Of a DNA stretch of 64,000 nt, positions 13,745-26,496 are shown piece by piece. The stretch lies in the NCBI GenBank assembly GCA_003254905.1, contig QANU01110956.1, positions 607,668 to 671,667 on the forward strand, given 5' to 3'. Every line of letters begins with the position of its first letter. Position 1 is the stretch's first letter. The translations under genes were made by a program, and so were the position numbers. Under the pieces are notes generated by a model. That model did no database searches, was not told where the DNA came from, and was given only the letters and a program-made list of their open reading frames with translations. The stretch is from Nissolia schottii. Its lineage: Eukaryota > Streptophyta > Magnoliopsida > Fabales > Fabaceae.

Positions 13745-14724
13745 AGATCAACAGAGTGCTCCAGAACCTGATACTTCAATTCCGCAATGAGGAGTGAGGG
13801 ATTTATCAGCACTCTAAAAATTGGAGGAAAACCCGATTCTAATTGTGATCGTGCATGAATGAGTAGAAGAAGAAAGGTACCGAATCGAAGGAAAATTTAG
13901 GCTTCTTTGACAATAATGCTCTTCAGTTCGAGTTTCCGTTTTTTTTTTTACCTTTATTATTATTATTTTTTTAATTTTGGTCAACAACGGCACTTTGGAG
14001 TTATGAGTGTGTTTTATGTTCCTTCTTTCGAAGATTTGCATGTTACATCGCCCCAAAGCTTTTTTTTTTACGTCATTTCTGTGGTTTTGGATTGGACCGT
14101 TTTCTGGGCCTTGGGAAGAAGGAGGAGCAGCCCATTTGAATAGTGGAATTGGGCCCGTTGGCTTCCTTTACTATGGGCCTTAAATGAATAGCTGCAACAA
14201 CATGACGTACAAGAACAGTCCATGAACATCTAGGCCTGATGATTGAAAATAGTATTTTCTTTGAATCAAAAGAAAGAAACAAAAAACACAAAGAATGCAT
14301 TTGGTTTTTATCAAAGATAGGTGCTAGTTGTATTGATAGCCTAAGACCATAAAAAACCATTAGACCGAGTACTCCATTGATGAAAATCCCTCGACCATTA
14401 GTTTTGTTTTGTGTTTTTTTCATTTTGCATTTATGGATTAAGTTCTTGGAGATCACTCCCTTGATTAAATAAATAAATAATATAAATCTAATTAGGCAAT
14501 TGTAATATTTAAGTAAATTTATTACATTATCAGTATAAAATTTTTTTACATTGTGTTTAATACTAACTTGTCCCAATATTTAATTGATAAATTTGACATA
14601 TTATGTGATTGTTAACTCAGTAGTTAATTTATTAATATATTAATAAATGAAAGTTAAAAAATAACAATATATAAAAAATATTTTTTCATAAATTTATTAG
14701 GTCATACGTGAATGTGTACAAATT
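13745..14724. other. Upstream region of GC6
   Basis: Contains the presumed GC6 promoter and 5' leader, reading leftward. It includes poly-T and poly-pyrimidine runs around 13935-13975. No TATA box could be fixed with confidence. Open frames over 14073-14576 are not family-like and are AT-rich noise. Confidence 0.4.
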
Positions 14725-14739
14725 AAAGAATGATAAGTG

Positions 14740-14871
14740 AACCAACGGGGGTTGGTCCAAGTGGTAAGCAGCTTGGTATCGCTTAAGCAAGGTCCCGAGT
14801 TCGAGGCCTTTTGTAAACCCGGATTAGTCAAGGCTAAGCCTTAGATACCGGGCAGGCAACCTAAAAAAAAA
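14740..14871 (+). mobile_element. tRNA-derived SINE, internally deleted copy
   Basis: Starts ACCAACGGGGGTTGGTCCAA with A-box-like TGGTCCAAGTGGTAA and B-box-like GAGTTCGAGGCC, and ends in GGCAGGCAACCT plus poly-A. Flanked by a 15-bp target duplication, AAAGAATGATAAGTG (14725-14739) and AAAGAATGCTAAGTG (14872-14886), with one mismatch. Compared with the related copy at 40821-41005 it lacks about 53 bp between the B box and the conserved ATTAGTCAAGGCTAAGCC block. Confidence 0.85.
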
Positions 14872-15620
14872 AAAGAATGCTAAGTGTGACATTAAAATAA
14901 AAAATATATATTATCGATATCATTTAGCTTTAGGTTAGTTTAACTAACATACACTTAGCAAGCAATCAATTAAAAAAATGAGGGTTTAATCAAGAGTTAA
15001 CCTCTTCTTACAACCAAACAATCCCCTTTGCTGCCAAAAGGAAGAAAAAAATATATATTAGTCACGATGTTTTCAAATTCTTTGTAGCGTTGTAACAATG
15101 GTTTTGTCTTCTCCATGCTTTGCCCTTTCACTTTTCTTGTAGACGCCATTGCTTTCTACAATCATTGTTTATGTACACTTGTTGCTGCTAAACTATTCTT
15201 CTTTCTCCAATATTCTATTATAGTTAATTAATTAAAAATATTACATATATACCATGTTTTACTTCTATGAATTGAAGTTTTGTTCTTGTCGACTAGTCAC
15301 TTTATGCTCTCTTGAACTAGGCAAAGAACATGAAATGAAAGGTGTCATACTCATTATTTTAGTAAGGGGAAAAAAAAACAATTTGCGTTGCGGTGCTTTT
15401 TCTATAGATTTCTTTAACTTCGAAAGATTTAAATAGCTGTCTCGTGGGAGCCTAGCAGTGAGACTGTCCTATCAAACTTTGATTTACCCGTCCCATTGTT
15501 ATTTAAACAATGTATTATGTAATGTAATGTTTATTCTTTTTATAATCATGAGGTGACGTGATGATAACTTATTTTGTTCCTTAAATATGTGATTAAAAGT
15601 TTAATCTTTATGCTTATGGG

Positions 15621-16179
15621 CATGGTTGTTAAACTCTTGAGTTAACTCGTAAAATTTTTACGAATTTACGATTTTACTAAACAAAACGAGTTAACTTATG
15701 TAAATTATTTTTTGGTAAACTCGTACTAAGTAAACTATTGATTCTACTAGCGAATTTATGAGTTAAAATTTACTTACGAGTTTATCTCAAAATGTACAAA
15801 TTTTGTAACTTTGTTAGATACTTACCTAATTTTGTTTATATTAGATAAAATATATTGAGTTTATTTAGCAAATTTTATATATTTATCATAATTGAACTAC
15901 GTTTTATTGAACTATAAAATAATAAAGATACTGAATAAAGTATGACATAACCACTAAGTGTCATGCATTAACTTGTATTTTATGATATTTCTTACATTAA
16001 TTTAATTTAAAGTTAACATTATTCAATTTCAATTATAAATACAATATTTAATCAAGTTTAGTTCTTAATTATATTACTCATAACATATTTTTTTTACATA
16101 TGTAAACTCATACGAATTTACGATTCTAGTTTGCTGAAACTCCACGAATTTACTTAAACTCTCGAGTTTGATAACTTTG
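15621..16179 (-). mobile_element. Non-autonomous hAT-like element, copy 1
   Basis: Ends CATGGTTGTTAAACTC (left) and, on the complement of the right end, CAAAGTTATCAAACTC. Flanked by CTTATGGG (15613-15620) and TTTATGGG (16180-16187), an 8-bp target duplication with one mismatch. The subterminal regions hold many short GAGTTTA/TAAACTC and TTTACGA motifs. The interior is AT-rich with no coding capacity. It is in opposite orientation to the copy at 25753-26496; the right end here matches the left end there. Confidence 0.7.
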
Positions 16180-16187
16180 TTTATGGG

Positions 16188-19100
16188 AATGAAAAAAATA
16201 TTTTGTGATAAACAATTAATCATTTCGTGTAAGCCCATATTAATCATAGCTGCAAGCAATATATACCATGAGTGCAAAAAAGAAATGTTTATTTTTTTTC
16301 ATTCTTAATGTATTACAATTTTTTGCTGCAGCTAAATGACATGTCACATGTAAGTAGGACCAAGAAAGAAAGAAAGCAGTGGCAAGGTTGGGAACATGAT
16401 GGTTTCGAGGTTGTCTTCCGGAAATGTAGCTGGAGCATGCTGGCTTCAAATATCATTAATGAACAATTAAGTGGGAGGAAATTAAAATAGTCCATTCCTT
16501 AATCATTGGAGTTAACAAGCAAAGGTATCTTCTACTCGTGATAGTGATATTCAAGCATTTGGGACGTGACTTTTTTAGGAATGATTTTTTGGTATTTAAG
16601 ACTTGAACTTAAGATCATCATTGAGCATCTCATTAACTAAAACTTGAGCCTAAAAATTGTGCTCATTTCATATCAAGTTAAAGTCTTAATAAACCTAAAT
16701 TGAGCTTAAAATTCACAAAAGGTATCTAGAAATTGTCAAATCAATGAAAAGAAATACTTCGTTAGTTTTAAAATAATTTTCAAATTAATGTTAATACATA
16801 ATTAAGAAAAAGAATAACTAGCCTTTGTAATGGTTCAAATTAAATATATTAAGTGGGCAAAATTATTTTTGTCAGTTTCATTAATGTAATTAATACTCAT
16901 CACTATATGTTAATGCAATCCTTAAACAAGAGAATACTATTGAAAAACAAAATTACAACTATCTTGATATATTGAAAGTTATAGATATTTTGAAACAATA
17001 AAAAAAATCAAAATATTAATATTTATTCTAAAATAGAATTGTCATTTTTATACGTTGAATATGGATTATGGAACATTCCTTGAACAATTCACACCATTTT
17101 ATAATTTGTATTACTCCTACGTAAGCTTAGAGTACTAGGGTTTGTGGTTTGTCCCAAAATTTAACATTTCATTTAGTTCTCTCGCATGCCCATAACCCTC
17201 TTGTAATGGCTGACCAAATTCATAATGCGGCTATATATCAATGATCTCAATAGACATTAACCTTTAATCAAATTATTATAATGACTTTCAAATATTCCAT
17301 AGTTATTCAGTATTCTTTAATTACTTCTCAATCTTCTCAACATCCATTTATAGGAATGATGAAGGGTGGAGGAGGAATTCTAACCTGGTCATTCCTACCA
17401 CCCTAACTGAGACAACAACATAATACTCCTTAAAGAAACATGCTTCCATTAATTAGTCTCAATACACAATATACATTTAGGGTATAACTTTTTTTAATTT
17501 TTTTTATTGAAGGGCGTAACTTTTATTGTTATTGTCACCCTATCATATCCACAATGAGAAAATTAAATTAGATGATGATGGCTCATATACAGCTTGATGC
17601 TTGCTTAGCCTTTGCCTAAGAGACACAAGAAAATCATCGGATTCATCCCAAAATCTTCAATACAATATGGCTAAATACTAAAAAAAGGAGCTTCTATATT
17701 GTATGGAATATGCTTTGTGAGTTCCGTGTTAACTGAAAATACGACAAGATTTGGCAATATGATTACAAACTGAACTTTCTGGGAACCTACGCACAAAACC
17801 CCACTAATGCATGCTCAAATCCATTCATCACTCTTGGAGTTGCTCCATCGGGCATTCGCCTCTTCCATACGAGTAGCGCTACTTAATCAAAATCATATTG
17901 TAAAAAATATTATCAGAATCTTTAAATAAAATTTAAATAGGGTGGCTAGATAAATAAATATAGTAAACATTACTTATTGATCTAATAGTTAAAAATCATG
18001 GAACATCATTTTAACAAAAAAATTCTAGCTACATAGTATTTTTTTCCCCTTTCTATCATCTAATTAATAAATAATTTAAAAGAATTTAGTACTATTATCT
18101 AATCATATATTATCACATGAATAAAAGTAGTCAAGTTTAAACATTATCTCAAAAGTCTTAAATACAACCATAACTTTTAAAAAAAGTTTTCAAAATGTAA
18201 AACCTTGTTATATAATCTTACGATTTTATGTTTTCAAATCATAAAATTTTGTTCAATGTTAGTTGGATGATAGGTTGTTTGTGTATCTCAAACTTAACTT
18301 AGTATTTGATTTTCAAAAGAACAAGTCTTACGTTATTTAGTGTTGGCTTAAGAAAGTCTTATATGTGAATTAGGTTTATAATTTACTCTATACTATTAAA
18401 TAAATAGAATATCAAAGTGCAACCATCATTTGGCATCAATGCGCGTGTGTAATACCATTAGACTTTTTGCCTTGTTGTTTCAAATTTTTTTTTTGCTCAA
18501 TTTGCTTTTTAATTTTACAAACATCATTTTCAACCAACCTTTAGCTCCTATCTTCCCCTCCCTCATTTGCGATTTTTCATATTTTTCTTCTGCCTTTGCA
18601 AGTTGTGAAGCTGCCGAGGTCACCTCTCAATCTTTTAACGAATTGCAATAGTCATATTTAACCTTGAAATCTTTGAATTAGGTTCTTAAACTACAATAAT
18701 TCTCAACCTGATTTAGAGCGTACTTGCTAACGTTGCAAAATGTCTAGATAGTAGATCAAAGCTCTTGTATTTTTTATAATTATTTTCTCCTATGTATATG
18801 TACACATTATTTAGTAGCTTTCTCATTCAATATCCATATAATTTTATAGGCATTAATATTTTGCTCACCTGTCATCATATGGTTGATTAATAAATTAAAA
18901 AAATTTATTTATTTTCAAATTAAAATAAGAATAAACAGTTAACAATTAATGTCAGGCAATCGGTACTCCATATTATGACCAAAGTACTGGAACAATCCCC
19001 TATTTAGTATTTTTAGAAATACACATTGAAATACAATTAAGAAATTAAAAAAATAGCCAATTTGTATTATTATTATTCTTTTAATGAGATTAATGATAAT

Positions 19101-19519
19101 TATTTTCATTATGATATTATTTATTTTTAAATAAATTTATATGTATATTTAGAAGTATTCAATAATATAATAAAAAATTAAAAAATAAATACAATAATTT
19201 TGACATGTGTCAATACTTCATCATTAAGTTAAACTTTAAATTAGTATCTACACCCACGCATTGCGCGAAGTTAATTGAGGTTGTCAATCAAATAAGTTCT
19301 GTTATTAGGTTACTAGTACTACATCACTAGAGTTAATTCTTTTAACTGATTCTATATATTTCTGAATAGATATTAGATAATAAAACAAAAACGCAATATT
19401 GAAACATAAATTGAGTAGGAGAAATGATTTTACAAATGATTTAATTTAAATGCACTTACTTTCATTCCATCATAAACCTATTATACATAAATTGAAAGGT
19501 GATACAAATATAAACTCAT
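16188..19519. other. AT-rich intergenic region
   Basis: About 3.3 kb between two repeats. I see no gene-like open frame with a recognisable protein, no RNA gene and no clear element boundary. The short open frames around 16272-16495 and 18430-18651 have no family character. Confidence 0.5.
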
Positions 19520-19961
19520 TTTAGGCTTGGTTTAATAAAACTTTTTGAGGAGGAGCTCATGTTATTAAAAACACAATCCTATTTTTTGTATTTAATAAAT
19601 AAAAAAGTTTAAGAGTTTTTGTTTCTGATTTTTTAGAGCTAGATGTGCTATTAGGAGTTATAAAATAGGCTTTTCAAAGCTCCCAAAAGCTCTAAAAAAA
19701 TTTAACTGATTTAAATAATCTTAAATTTCAATAAAATTCCAATTTTGTTACTCTATCATTAATGAAACATTAAAATAAGAATATTCTTTTACTATTTATA
19801 TATTTACCAAACATCATTCTTATGACTTTTACTTATTGAGAGCAATTTGTGTATTATTTTACCAAATAATATACTATAGTTTTTCAATAACAACGTTTAA
19901 ACAATTCAAAGAGAATTGAATAACTCCGACAAAGTCAAAACGTTATCAAACCAAACCTAAA
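19520..19961. mobile_element. Inverted-repeat MITE
   Basis: Left end TTTAGGCTTGGTTTAATAAA pairs with the complement of the right end, TTTAGGTTTGGTTTGATAAC; both continue into ACTTTT/CGTTTT. The 442-bp interior is AT-rich and non-coding. The target duplication is unclear (CAT or CATT), so I cannot assign a superfamily. Confidence 0.5.
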
Positions 19962-20167
19962 CATTGTTATACTTTAAAATTTTAAAATTTGAATTTGAAA
20001 CTGGCTACAAAATTTTTAAAATTTTAATTTCTTGCAAAAACTGACTACAAGATTAAGGTAAGTGATCTTTAATTTATCCCTCAAAATAATAATAATAATA
20101 ATCCATTCCTTGAATACAGCTTACTCATAACAATCAGTATGTACTCTGCTCCTCCTCCTCTCTACTG

Positions 20168-20175
20168 TATAAATA
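20168..20175 (+). promoter_or_regulatory. Probable TATA box of the GT17 gene
   Basis: TATAAATA lies about 330 bp upstream of the ATG at 20502 and just ahead of a purine-rich leader (ACAGAACAGAGAGAGAAAAG). The distance leaves room for a leader of about 300 bp starting near 20200. Placed by motif and context only. Confidence 0.5.
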
Positions 20176-20501
20176 CACCCCCTTTCCTCCAATCCTTTGG
20201 AATAGGCATTTTGTTACAGTGTTCTGTGAAACAGAACAGAGAGAGAAAAGAAAAAGAAAAACCCCACAAAAACGGCTATAATCGACGTAACAATACGAAG
20301 CCTCTGAGAGATTTAAGACCTCAAAGTTTGTAGCCTTACGAGATCTTCTCGCTGCAATTTTTGGCCCCTTTTTTGGTTCTCTCTCGATCTGCCGTTACTG
20401 TTAAATTACTGCTTCATACACTTCGTAGTAGTGGAAGAAATCAGAGAAACCCTCTCTTCTCTGCGCAAATTATTGTTCTCGTTGTTGTTTCTCTCGCCAT
20501 C

Positions 20502-20928
20502 ATGTCTGAGGAGTATTACAATTCCAAGAAAAGTGATGATTTTTGCGGCGATGTTGCTGCCCAGGTACTCCTTTTTTCCCTTACGGTCTGTTTTTTTTGT
20601 CCCCTCATTTTTTTATTGAATTTTTAATTTTTGGTTAATGGGTATGTTCTGTTTGGGTTTTGTTGTCAATGCGAAAATTGGTAACCTGCAAATGTGTTTG
20701 GGTTGGGTTGCTTCACCTGTTGTGTTTCTTTTCAACACAAACTATAGTTACGAAGCTCCGGAATCAATTCTGAGGTTCTAAAAGTGAAACTTTTTTCATT
20801 GGCCAGAATTGATTTTGGACTCGTACACCGATTTTCCAAACATGCACTTGATTGTGTTGTTTGCTTTTCAGTGCTTTTTGATGAATCTTCTCGTTTCTGC
20901 CCAATTCCATAGTATGTGGCCATTGTTT

Positions 20929-20970
<42 letters not shown>

Positions 20971-22496
20971 TTTTATGAAATCATAGTTTCTCTGTGGTTT
21001 TACCAGGTTTTGAACCTCTGAAATTTGCAAGCGTAGGTCTTGTATTGCATGTAAAGTATTTGAATTATGGACTCCAGCTTTGAGTGTCTCTTACTGAACC
21101 TTCTATATGCATTTTGGAATTATGGCCATTTAAGACATCTTTTCTTATTATGTTGTGTGTTTATCAACTTGAATTCCAATTCCTGGATTTCACCGGTTCA
21201 TATTTTTCATGAGAAGATGAAATAATGCCATGTTGTGGTTTTTTGAGCTATTGCCATGTGGAATTTTGGTCTAACACGTTTGTGAGGGATACTGTTACTG
21301 CTTAATAGTTAATACTGTTTGTGCTGTTTAGCATGTGATGTTTTTTATCATTGAATTATTTCATATAGCTTAGGAAGTTTTTGTTTTCGATGATGCAGGG
21401 AACTAGAGCTGCATTGAGCTTGTCGCGACTCCGGTGTGCTTTGAGAGGGTTGGACTTCAAGACTTACATGTTCTTGTTTGTGGTCGTGCCGGTGAGCGTC
21501 TTCTTTCTCTATTTGCATGGGCAGAAGATATCCTACTTTCTGAGACCACTCTGGGAATCTCCGCCAAAGCCCTTCCATGAAATCCCTCACTATTATCATG
21601 AGAATGTATCGATGGAGACTTTATGCAAACTTCATGGCTGGAGAATTCGTGAATCACCTAGGCGGGTTTTTGATGCTGTTCTGTTCAGTAATGAAGTTGA
21701 CATGCTTACCGTTCGTTGGAAAGAAATGTATCCATACGTGACACATTATGTGATCCTCGAATCGAACTCAACATTCACAGGATTGCCTAAACCATTGCTT
21801 TTTGCAAGCAGTAGGAACAATTTCAAGTTTGTTGAGTCCCGAATGACATATGGGGTGATTGGAGGTAGATTCCGGAAAGGAGAAAACCCTTTCGTCGAAG
21901 AGGCACATCAAAGAGTTGCGCTGGACCGGCTTCTGAAGATAGCTGGAATAGAAGATGATGATCTCTTGATCATGTCCGATGTTGATGAGATTCCCAGTGC
22001 CCACACAATCAATCTTTTGAGGTGGTGTGATGACATCCCTCCTGTTCTTCATCTTCAAATGAGGAACTACTTGTACTCTTTCGAGTTCTTTCTTGACAAC
22101 AAAAGTTGGAGAGCCTCAGCCCATAGATACCAGTCCGACAAGACACGTTACGCACACTATAGGCAGGCGGATGTCATGTTGTCAGATGCTGGCTGGCATT
22201 GTAGCTTCTGTTTCCGTCACATAAGCGAGTTCATATTTAAGATGAAAGCATACAGCCACAATGACCGGGTGAGGTTCCCTCATTACTTGGACCGTAACAG
22301 GATTCAGAAAGTAATCTGCGAAGGAGCTGACCTATTCGACATGCTCCCTGAGGAGTATACATTTAAGGAGATTATTGGGAAGTTGGGACCTATTCCTCAT
22401 TCTTATTCAGCAGTACATCTTCCATCATATTTGTTGAACAATGCAGAGAAATACAAGTTCCTATTGCCTGGTAACTGCAAAAGAGAGAGTGGCTGA
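20502..22496 (+). CDS. GT17 family beta-1,4-N-acetylglucosaminyltransferase-like protein
   Basis: Relative of beta-1,4-mannosyl-glycoprotein 4-beta-N-acetylglucosaminyltransferase (GnT-III, family GT17), probably a Golgi type II membrane enzyme acting on N-glycans. Exon 1 is 20502-20564 ([10 protein letters not shown] onward, 21 codons) and exon 2 is 21399-22496, joined in phase 0 across GT-AG sites; total 386 aa. One membrane segment lies at about residues 45-60 ([16 protein letters not shown]). The DxD-type metal and donor site is DVDEIP at 215-220. Other family blocks are [24 protein letters not shown] and [16 protein letters not shown]. The ATG at 20502 is chosen because the Arabidopsis-type proteins start MSE or similar and exon 2 alone would lack the N-terminus. 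The substrate of plant GT17 proteins is not established by sequence. Confidence 0.92.
20932..20967 (+). repeat. (CT)n microsatellite in the GT17 intron
   Basis: About 18 uninterrupted TC/CT units inside the 834-bp intron 20565-21398. Likely length-polymorphic. Confidence 0.9.
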
Positions 22497-24179
22497 ATGC
22501 GAACACAAGATGTCTCCTTCAAGGTTGAACATTTTTATTAATCGCGTATAACACCAAAGGAGCAACATTGCATGATATATAGCCTTGGTGTGATCAAGGT
22601 ACACATGCACGTTTATACCAAGCAAATGTAGGCCAATTCTTTGGAGGAATGTTGGGAAGAACCTATATGGGGTCTCGGAATCTGACATGGAAGCATGTGA
22701 GATTCTCGAATGACCGGGGCTTGTTGTGAGGGAGATAGTGTTACAGCTTTTCACAAGCTTTTTGTACTTTCGAACGTACAATACCAACCTTTTTCTCAAG
22801 GGAATTTGGATTTTCTTGTACTGAGTTGTACACATATTCTAACCACTTTTGTTGTTCAGAAGTTCATTGACTGTTTAGCTTTTTTCAGCGTTCAGTTAAC
22901 AATTGATACAACTATATGTTGCACCTTAGAATCTGCCATGACTTAATTATTTTGAGGCAGTGCAAAATGTCAAGTCATTAGATTTTTAAGGTCTCTTTAG
23001 TTTTTGTCGTCATTTCTTATTTTTACTATTTTCTTCACAAAATTTTAAAAATAGGAAACACGTGAAATTGAATCTGAAACCAATCTGACCTATTTGTTTA
23101 ACTTCCATCCTTATGCATTCAAATCTACCCAATGTTCAATGGATATGGTGCCAAAAGCATTTTTGATGTAACAAAATTCCTTTTTATCTTTTTGCTTTGG
23201 TTTTGTCCATGAATTCAGATTGTGCTTTCACATAAAACTGTTTTTGTTCCCCTCGTCACACATAGTTTTTCTGCAGAGACATTTTTCTGGGTAAGGCTGC
23301 GTCTTTTATTTATTCATTTTTTCTCAAAAGAAAATGGCTCTTGTATTATGGTGGACTCTGTTGACTTGGTAGAGTTGTGCCAATAGCTGGATCTTTTTTC
23401 CATGGAAATTGACATGCTCTTTTCATTTTCAAAGTGTGGCTCTTCTGCCACAAGGAAAGTTCTTTAATCAACTCTTTTGTAAAATTGAGGTGTGAATGAA
23501 TGTGTGTCCCCACCACACAAGACTAAGAGAGCACGTCTTGAAAACTAGACTCCCACTAAGTTGCTTTTCCTCTCATTCTTCAATGATCGAAATCCATTGT
23601 TTGCTTGACTCTTAGCATTATGTGTATTTCGGGAAATGCGGATTCTCTTTAATTATTTAGTCTAATTATTCTTCTAATAATCTCGTTTGGTGGCCAAAAG
23701 GGAAGAAAAAAATATTATTGTTGTCAAGTGTCAATTATGAGAATTGTTAAAAAAGATAATTAAGTTAAATAGTTATGAGACTTATTTCTTGTGCTTTTCC
23801 TCTATCTTGTGAATCATAATGCTAAGCCAGTCATTTTCCCACAACATGGTTGGTTTTCAAGAGCTACCAAATCAATGGTTCTTGGGGGTATGCAGTGATT
23901 TTCTCCTTTTAAGGGTTTGGCCTAATTGGCCTTTTCTTTGTTTGTGTATGCTTTAAGTGAGAATCTTTAACTTAGCCAAAACAATGAAGGGTTTAACTCT
24001 TCTCAAGCAATAGCAATTTGTAAGCCACATAAGTTTGAGAGTTTGTCATTTTTGGGATCTTTGCACACCTTTCATATCTTTTTGGCATAGCCTTTTACAT
24101 ATTGCAAAAAATTAAATTTGCACATGTGAAGGTACTCTTAACCATCCATTATATATTCACCTTGACCTGTCTGAAAAGA

Positions 24180-24243
<64 letters not shown>

Positions 24244-24515
24244 AAGTGAAAATAGACTAGAAAGATACAACCAAACAACATATGGACAGATCAGGGATGA
24301 TCACTAGTAAATTGGGTCATTGAAGGAACTCTGTCCTTTTTCATGCAGAGGTCTTTTACGAATTGTATTAACCTTAGGATGCTCAAACCTTCAAACCTTT
24401 CCTCTTTAATTTATTATAGCACAATCTTTCTTCGTTTTCTACATGAGGCATAACTAAAGTGTCCATAATTCTTATATATATATATATATGGGATTGCAAA
24501 ACTCCACAAGCTCAT
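22497..24515. other. 3' flank of GT17 and AT-rich spacer
   Basis: The first few hundred bases should be the GT17 3' untranslated region. The rest is T-rich with no recognisable gene. It contains a long (TA)n tract annotated separately. Confidence 0.45.
24189..24239. repeat. (TA)n microsatellite
   Basis: About 25 uninterrupted TA units. Self-complementary and prone to slippage; assembly length may be unreliable. Confidence 0.92.
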
Positions 24516-24848
24516 GTGGAGGTTAGCAATGTTTACATTTTCTTTTGGACAGTAAAATCACTCCTCTCTTTTTAAATCAATTTATAATGATGGATAATTT
24601 TGTAGTTTGATGGTATTCACATTAATTACTTTTGTGACATTTCTTTCACTTAACTTAAATAGTAGCCTCTCTCCTTTTCTCTCTCCATTTTGTGTTTGAT
24701 GTACTATTTAATTTAAGTGAGAGAAATGTCACAATAGTAATTAATGTAAATAATATCAAATTACAAAATTATTCATTATCATAAGTTGATTTAAAAAATA
24801 AGGTGTTTTTATTGTCCCAAAAAAAATGTTAACATTGTTAACCTCTAC
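24516..24848. mobile_element. Fold-back MITE
   Basis: A left arm of about 160 bp (GAGGTTAGCAATGTTTACAT, then TTTTGGACAGTAAAATCAC) pairs with the complement of the right arm (GAGGTTAACAATGTTAACAT, then TTTGGGACAATAAAAACAC). The inner parts also pair, for example TTTGTGACATTTCTTTCACT. The whole can form a long hairpin. The loop is T-rich around 24660-24710. No clear target duplication, so the superfamily is open. Confidence 0.7.
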
Positions 24849-25752
24849 CTAATATATATATTCTCGACCAAACTATTGGTATTCAATCTCTATTATTTTT
24901 TGATAAAAGAAAAATCTTATTAGTAGGAATCTTACTGACTCGGTCCAACGATTGAAGACCTTTCTATAAGAAATAGAAATCTTATAGCAATTTTTTTTCA
25001 TTTTCAAGGCTCAAATTTAAAATTATTGATTAAAAAATTAAGACACATCCATATTAATAGAGGAACCTTATTTGAACGTAACAAATTTGTCATAGTGTAG
25101 ACATATAGCATACAAAATTGTGGAAACTTTGTTATGTACAATATTCATACTTGTCATTTAAGAATAAATTTTACTTAATCGTTATTCTCACCTAGATTGA
25201 GTAAGCAATTGATAAGGTTTTTTATTTATTTATTTACTTTAATGTATTGTGAGTAAATTACTTATGTTAGATCACCAACATGGTGTCTCATCAACAAATG
25301 CCCTTCCCCATAAACAAATCAAAACATTCCATCTTCCAACCACCACTTTCATAAGGAAGATTGAGGAATCACAATTCACAACAATAATAGTAGAAATTCA
25401 ATCACAAAACTCGCTTTTTATGCCGGCGTAGCCACACGTGCATGGTGGTTGACCACCCTGATTATTCTGGATACACTTTAGAAATCCAATTGAATAAATA
25501 AATAATAATAAAGAATCAACAAAAAGTGCCGTATAAATTCTATCCATTAAGAAGAATCATTATCCAAATTCAGATTAAACTATTTAAATATAAATAAGGT
25601 TATTTCTAAATCTTGACCATTAAGAAATCGAGATAAATTATCCTTCATCTTCGTGGTTCAATAGTTCATCTCTCTTTTATCTCGATTAGTTGTTACTATT
25701 ATAATTGTGTTTGACTGCAATACAAATGATTTAACTTTTTGGTAGTTTCTCG
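24849..25752. other. AT-rich spacer
   Basis: No gene or recognisable element. The short open frame at 25249-25431 has no family character. Confidence 0.4.
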
Positions 25753-26496
25753 CATGGTTATCAAACTCGCGAGTTTAAGTAAACTCGTGGAGCCTCCGTA
25801 AACTCGGATCGTAAACTAGGATCGTAAACTCGTACGAGTTTACCTATTATTAAAAAAATATTTTAAAAAATTATTATGCTACAAAAATATATTTAATAAA
25901 ACTTGAAATTCATAAATACATTTATATCCATAACAAAGCACAAATAAAGATGAAATATATGAGTTCTAAGTTCAATTCATACATAATACATATAACATAA
26001 TACATAGTATTGACTACGGAACATCACAAGAAGCGAATTTGTGACGATGATGTCTTCAATATAGAACACTAAAGCACAAATAGCAATGCAGAGGTCACGC
26101 ACCCTGGTGGGAAAGATCCCTGAGCAAAGGATGAAATACATACGACAAGCAACGACGGAGCACAACGGAGCACGATTGTAGGCGCAACTGTAAATGATAA
26201 CTCTAAAATACTTAAATGACCTAAATCTAAAAACTCATAGTTATGGAAAACAATATCAAACTTGTTTTGTTTCTAAAAAAAAAAAAAAAACCCTGCCTTG
26301 TGGGTAAACTCGTAAAATCGGGAGTAAACTCGCGATTTTATGCGAGTTTACCCGAGTTTACCCGATTTTACCCAGAAACGAGTTTACATGCGAGTTAGCT
26401 CGATTTTACAACCTAAACTAGTAAAATCGTCCGATTTTACGAGTTTACACGCGTTTTTAATAACTATGGTGTTTACACGCGTTTTTAATAACTATG
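25753..26496 (+). mobile_element. Non-autonomous hAT-like element, copy 2
   Basis: Begins CATGGTTATCAAACTCGCG and ends (complement) CATAGTTATTAAAAACGCG. It is bounded by a perfect 8-bp duplication GTTTCTCG at 25745-25752 and 26497-26504. Both subterminal zones are packed with GAGTTTAC/GTAAACTCG and CGATTTTAC repeats. The right end carries a 28-bp tandem duplication (26443-26470 and 26471-26498). No transposase frame was seen. Confidence 0.78.

Noticed and set aside
14740..14810. A functional tRNA gene
   Set aside because: A- and B-box-like motifs are present, but the cloverleaf does not close, and a poly-A tail and target duplication show a SINE.
20139..20333. Open frame at the start of the GT17 transcript as an upstream coding region
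   Set aside because: It overlaps the probable TATA box and leader, and has no conserved feature.
21348..22058. Antisense open frames over GT17 exon 2
   Set aside because: Shadows of a well-supported coding exon.
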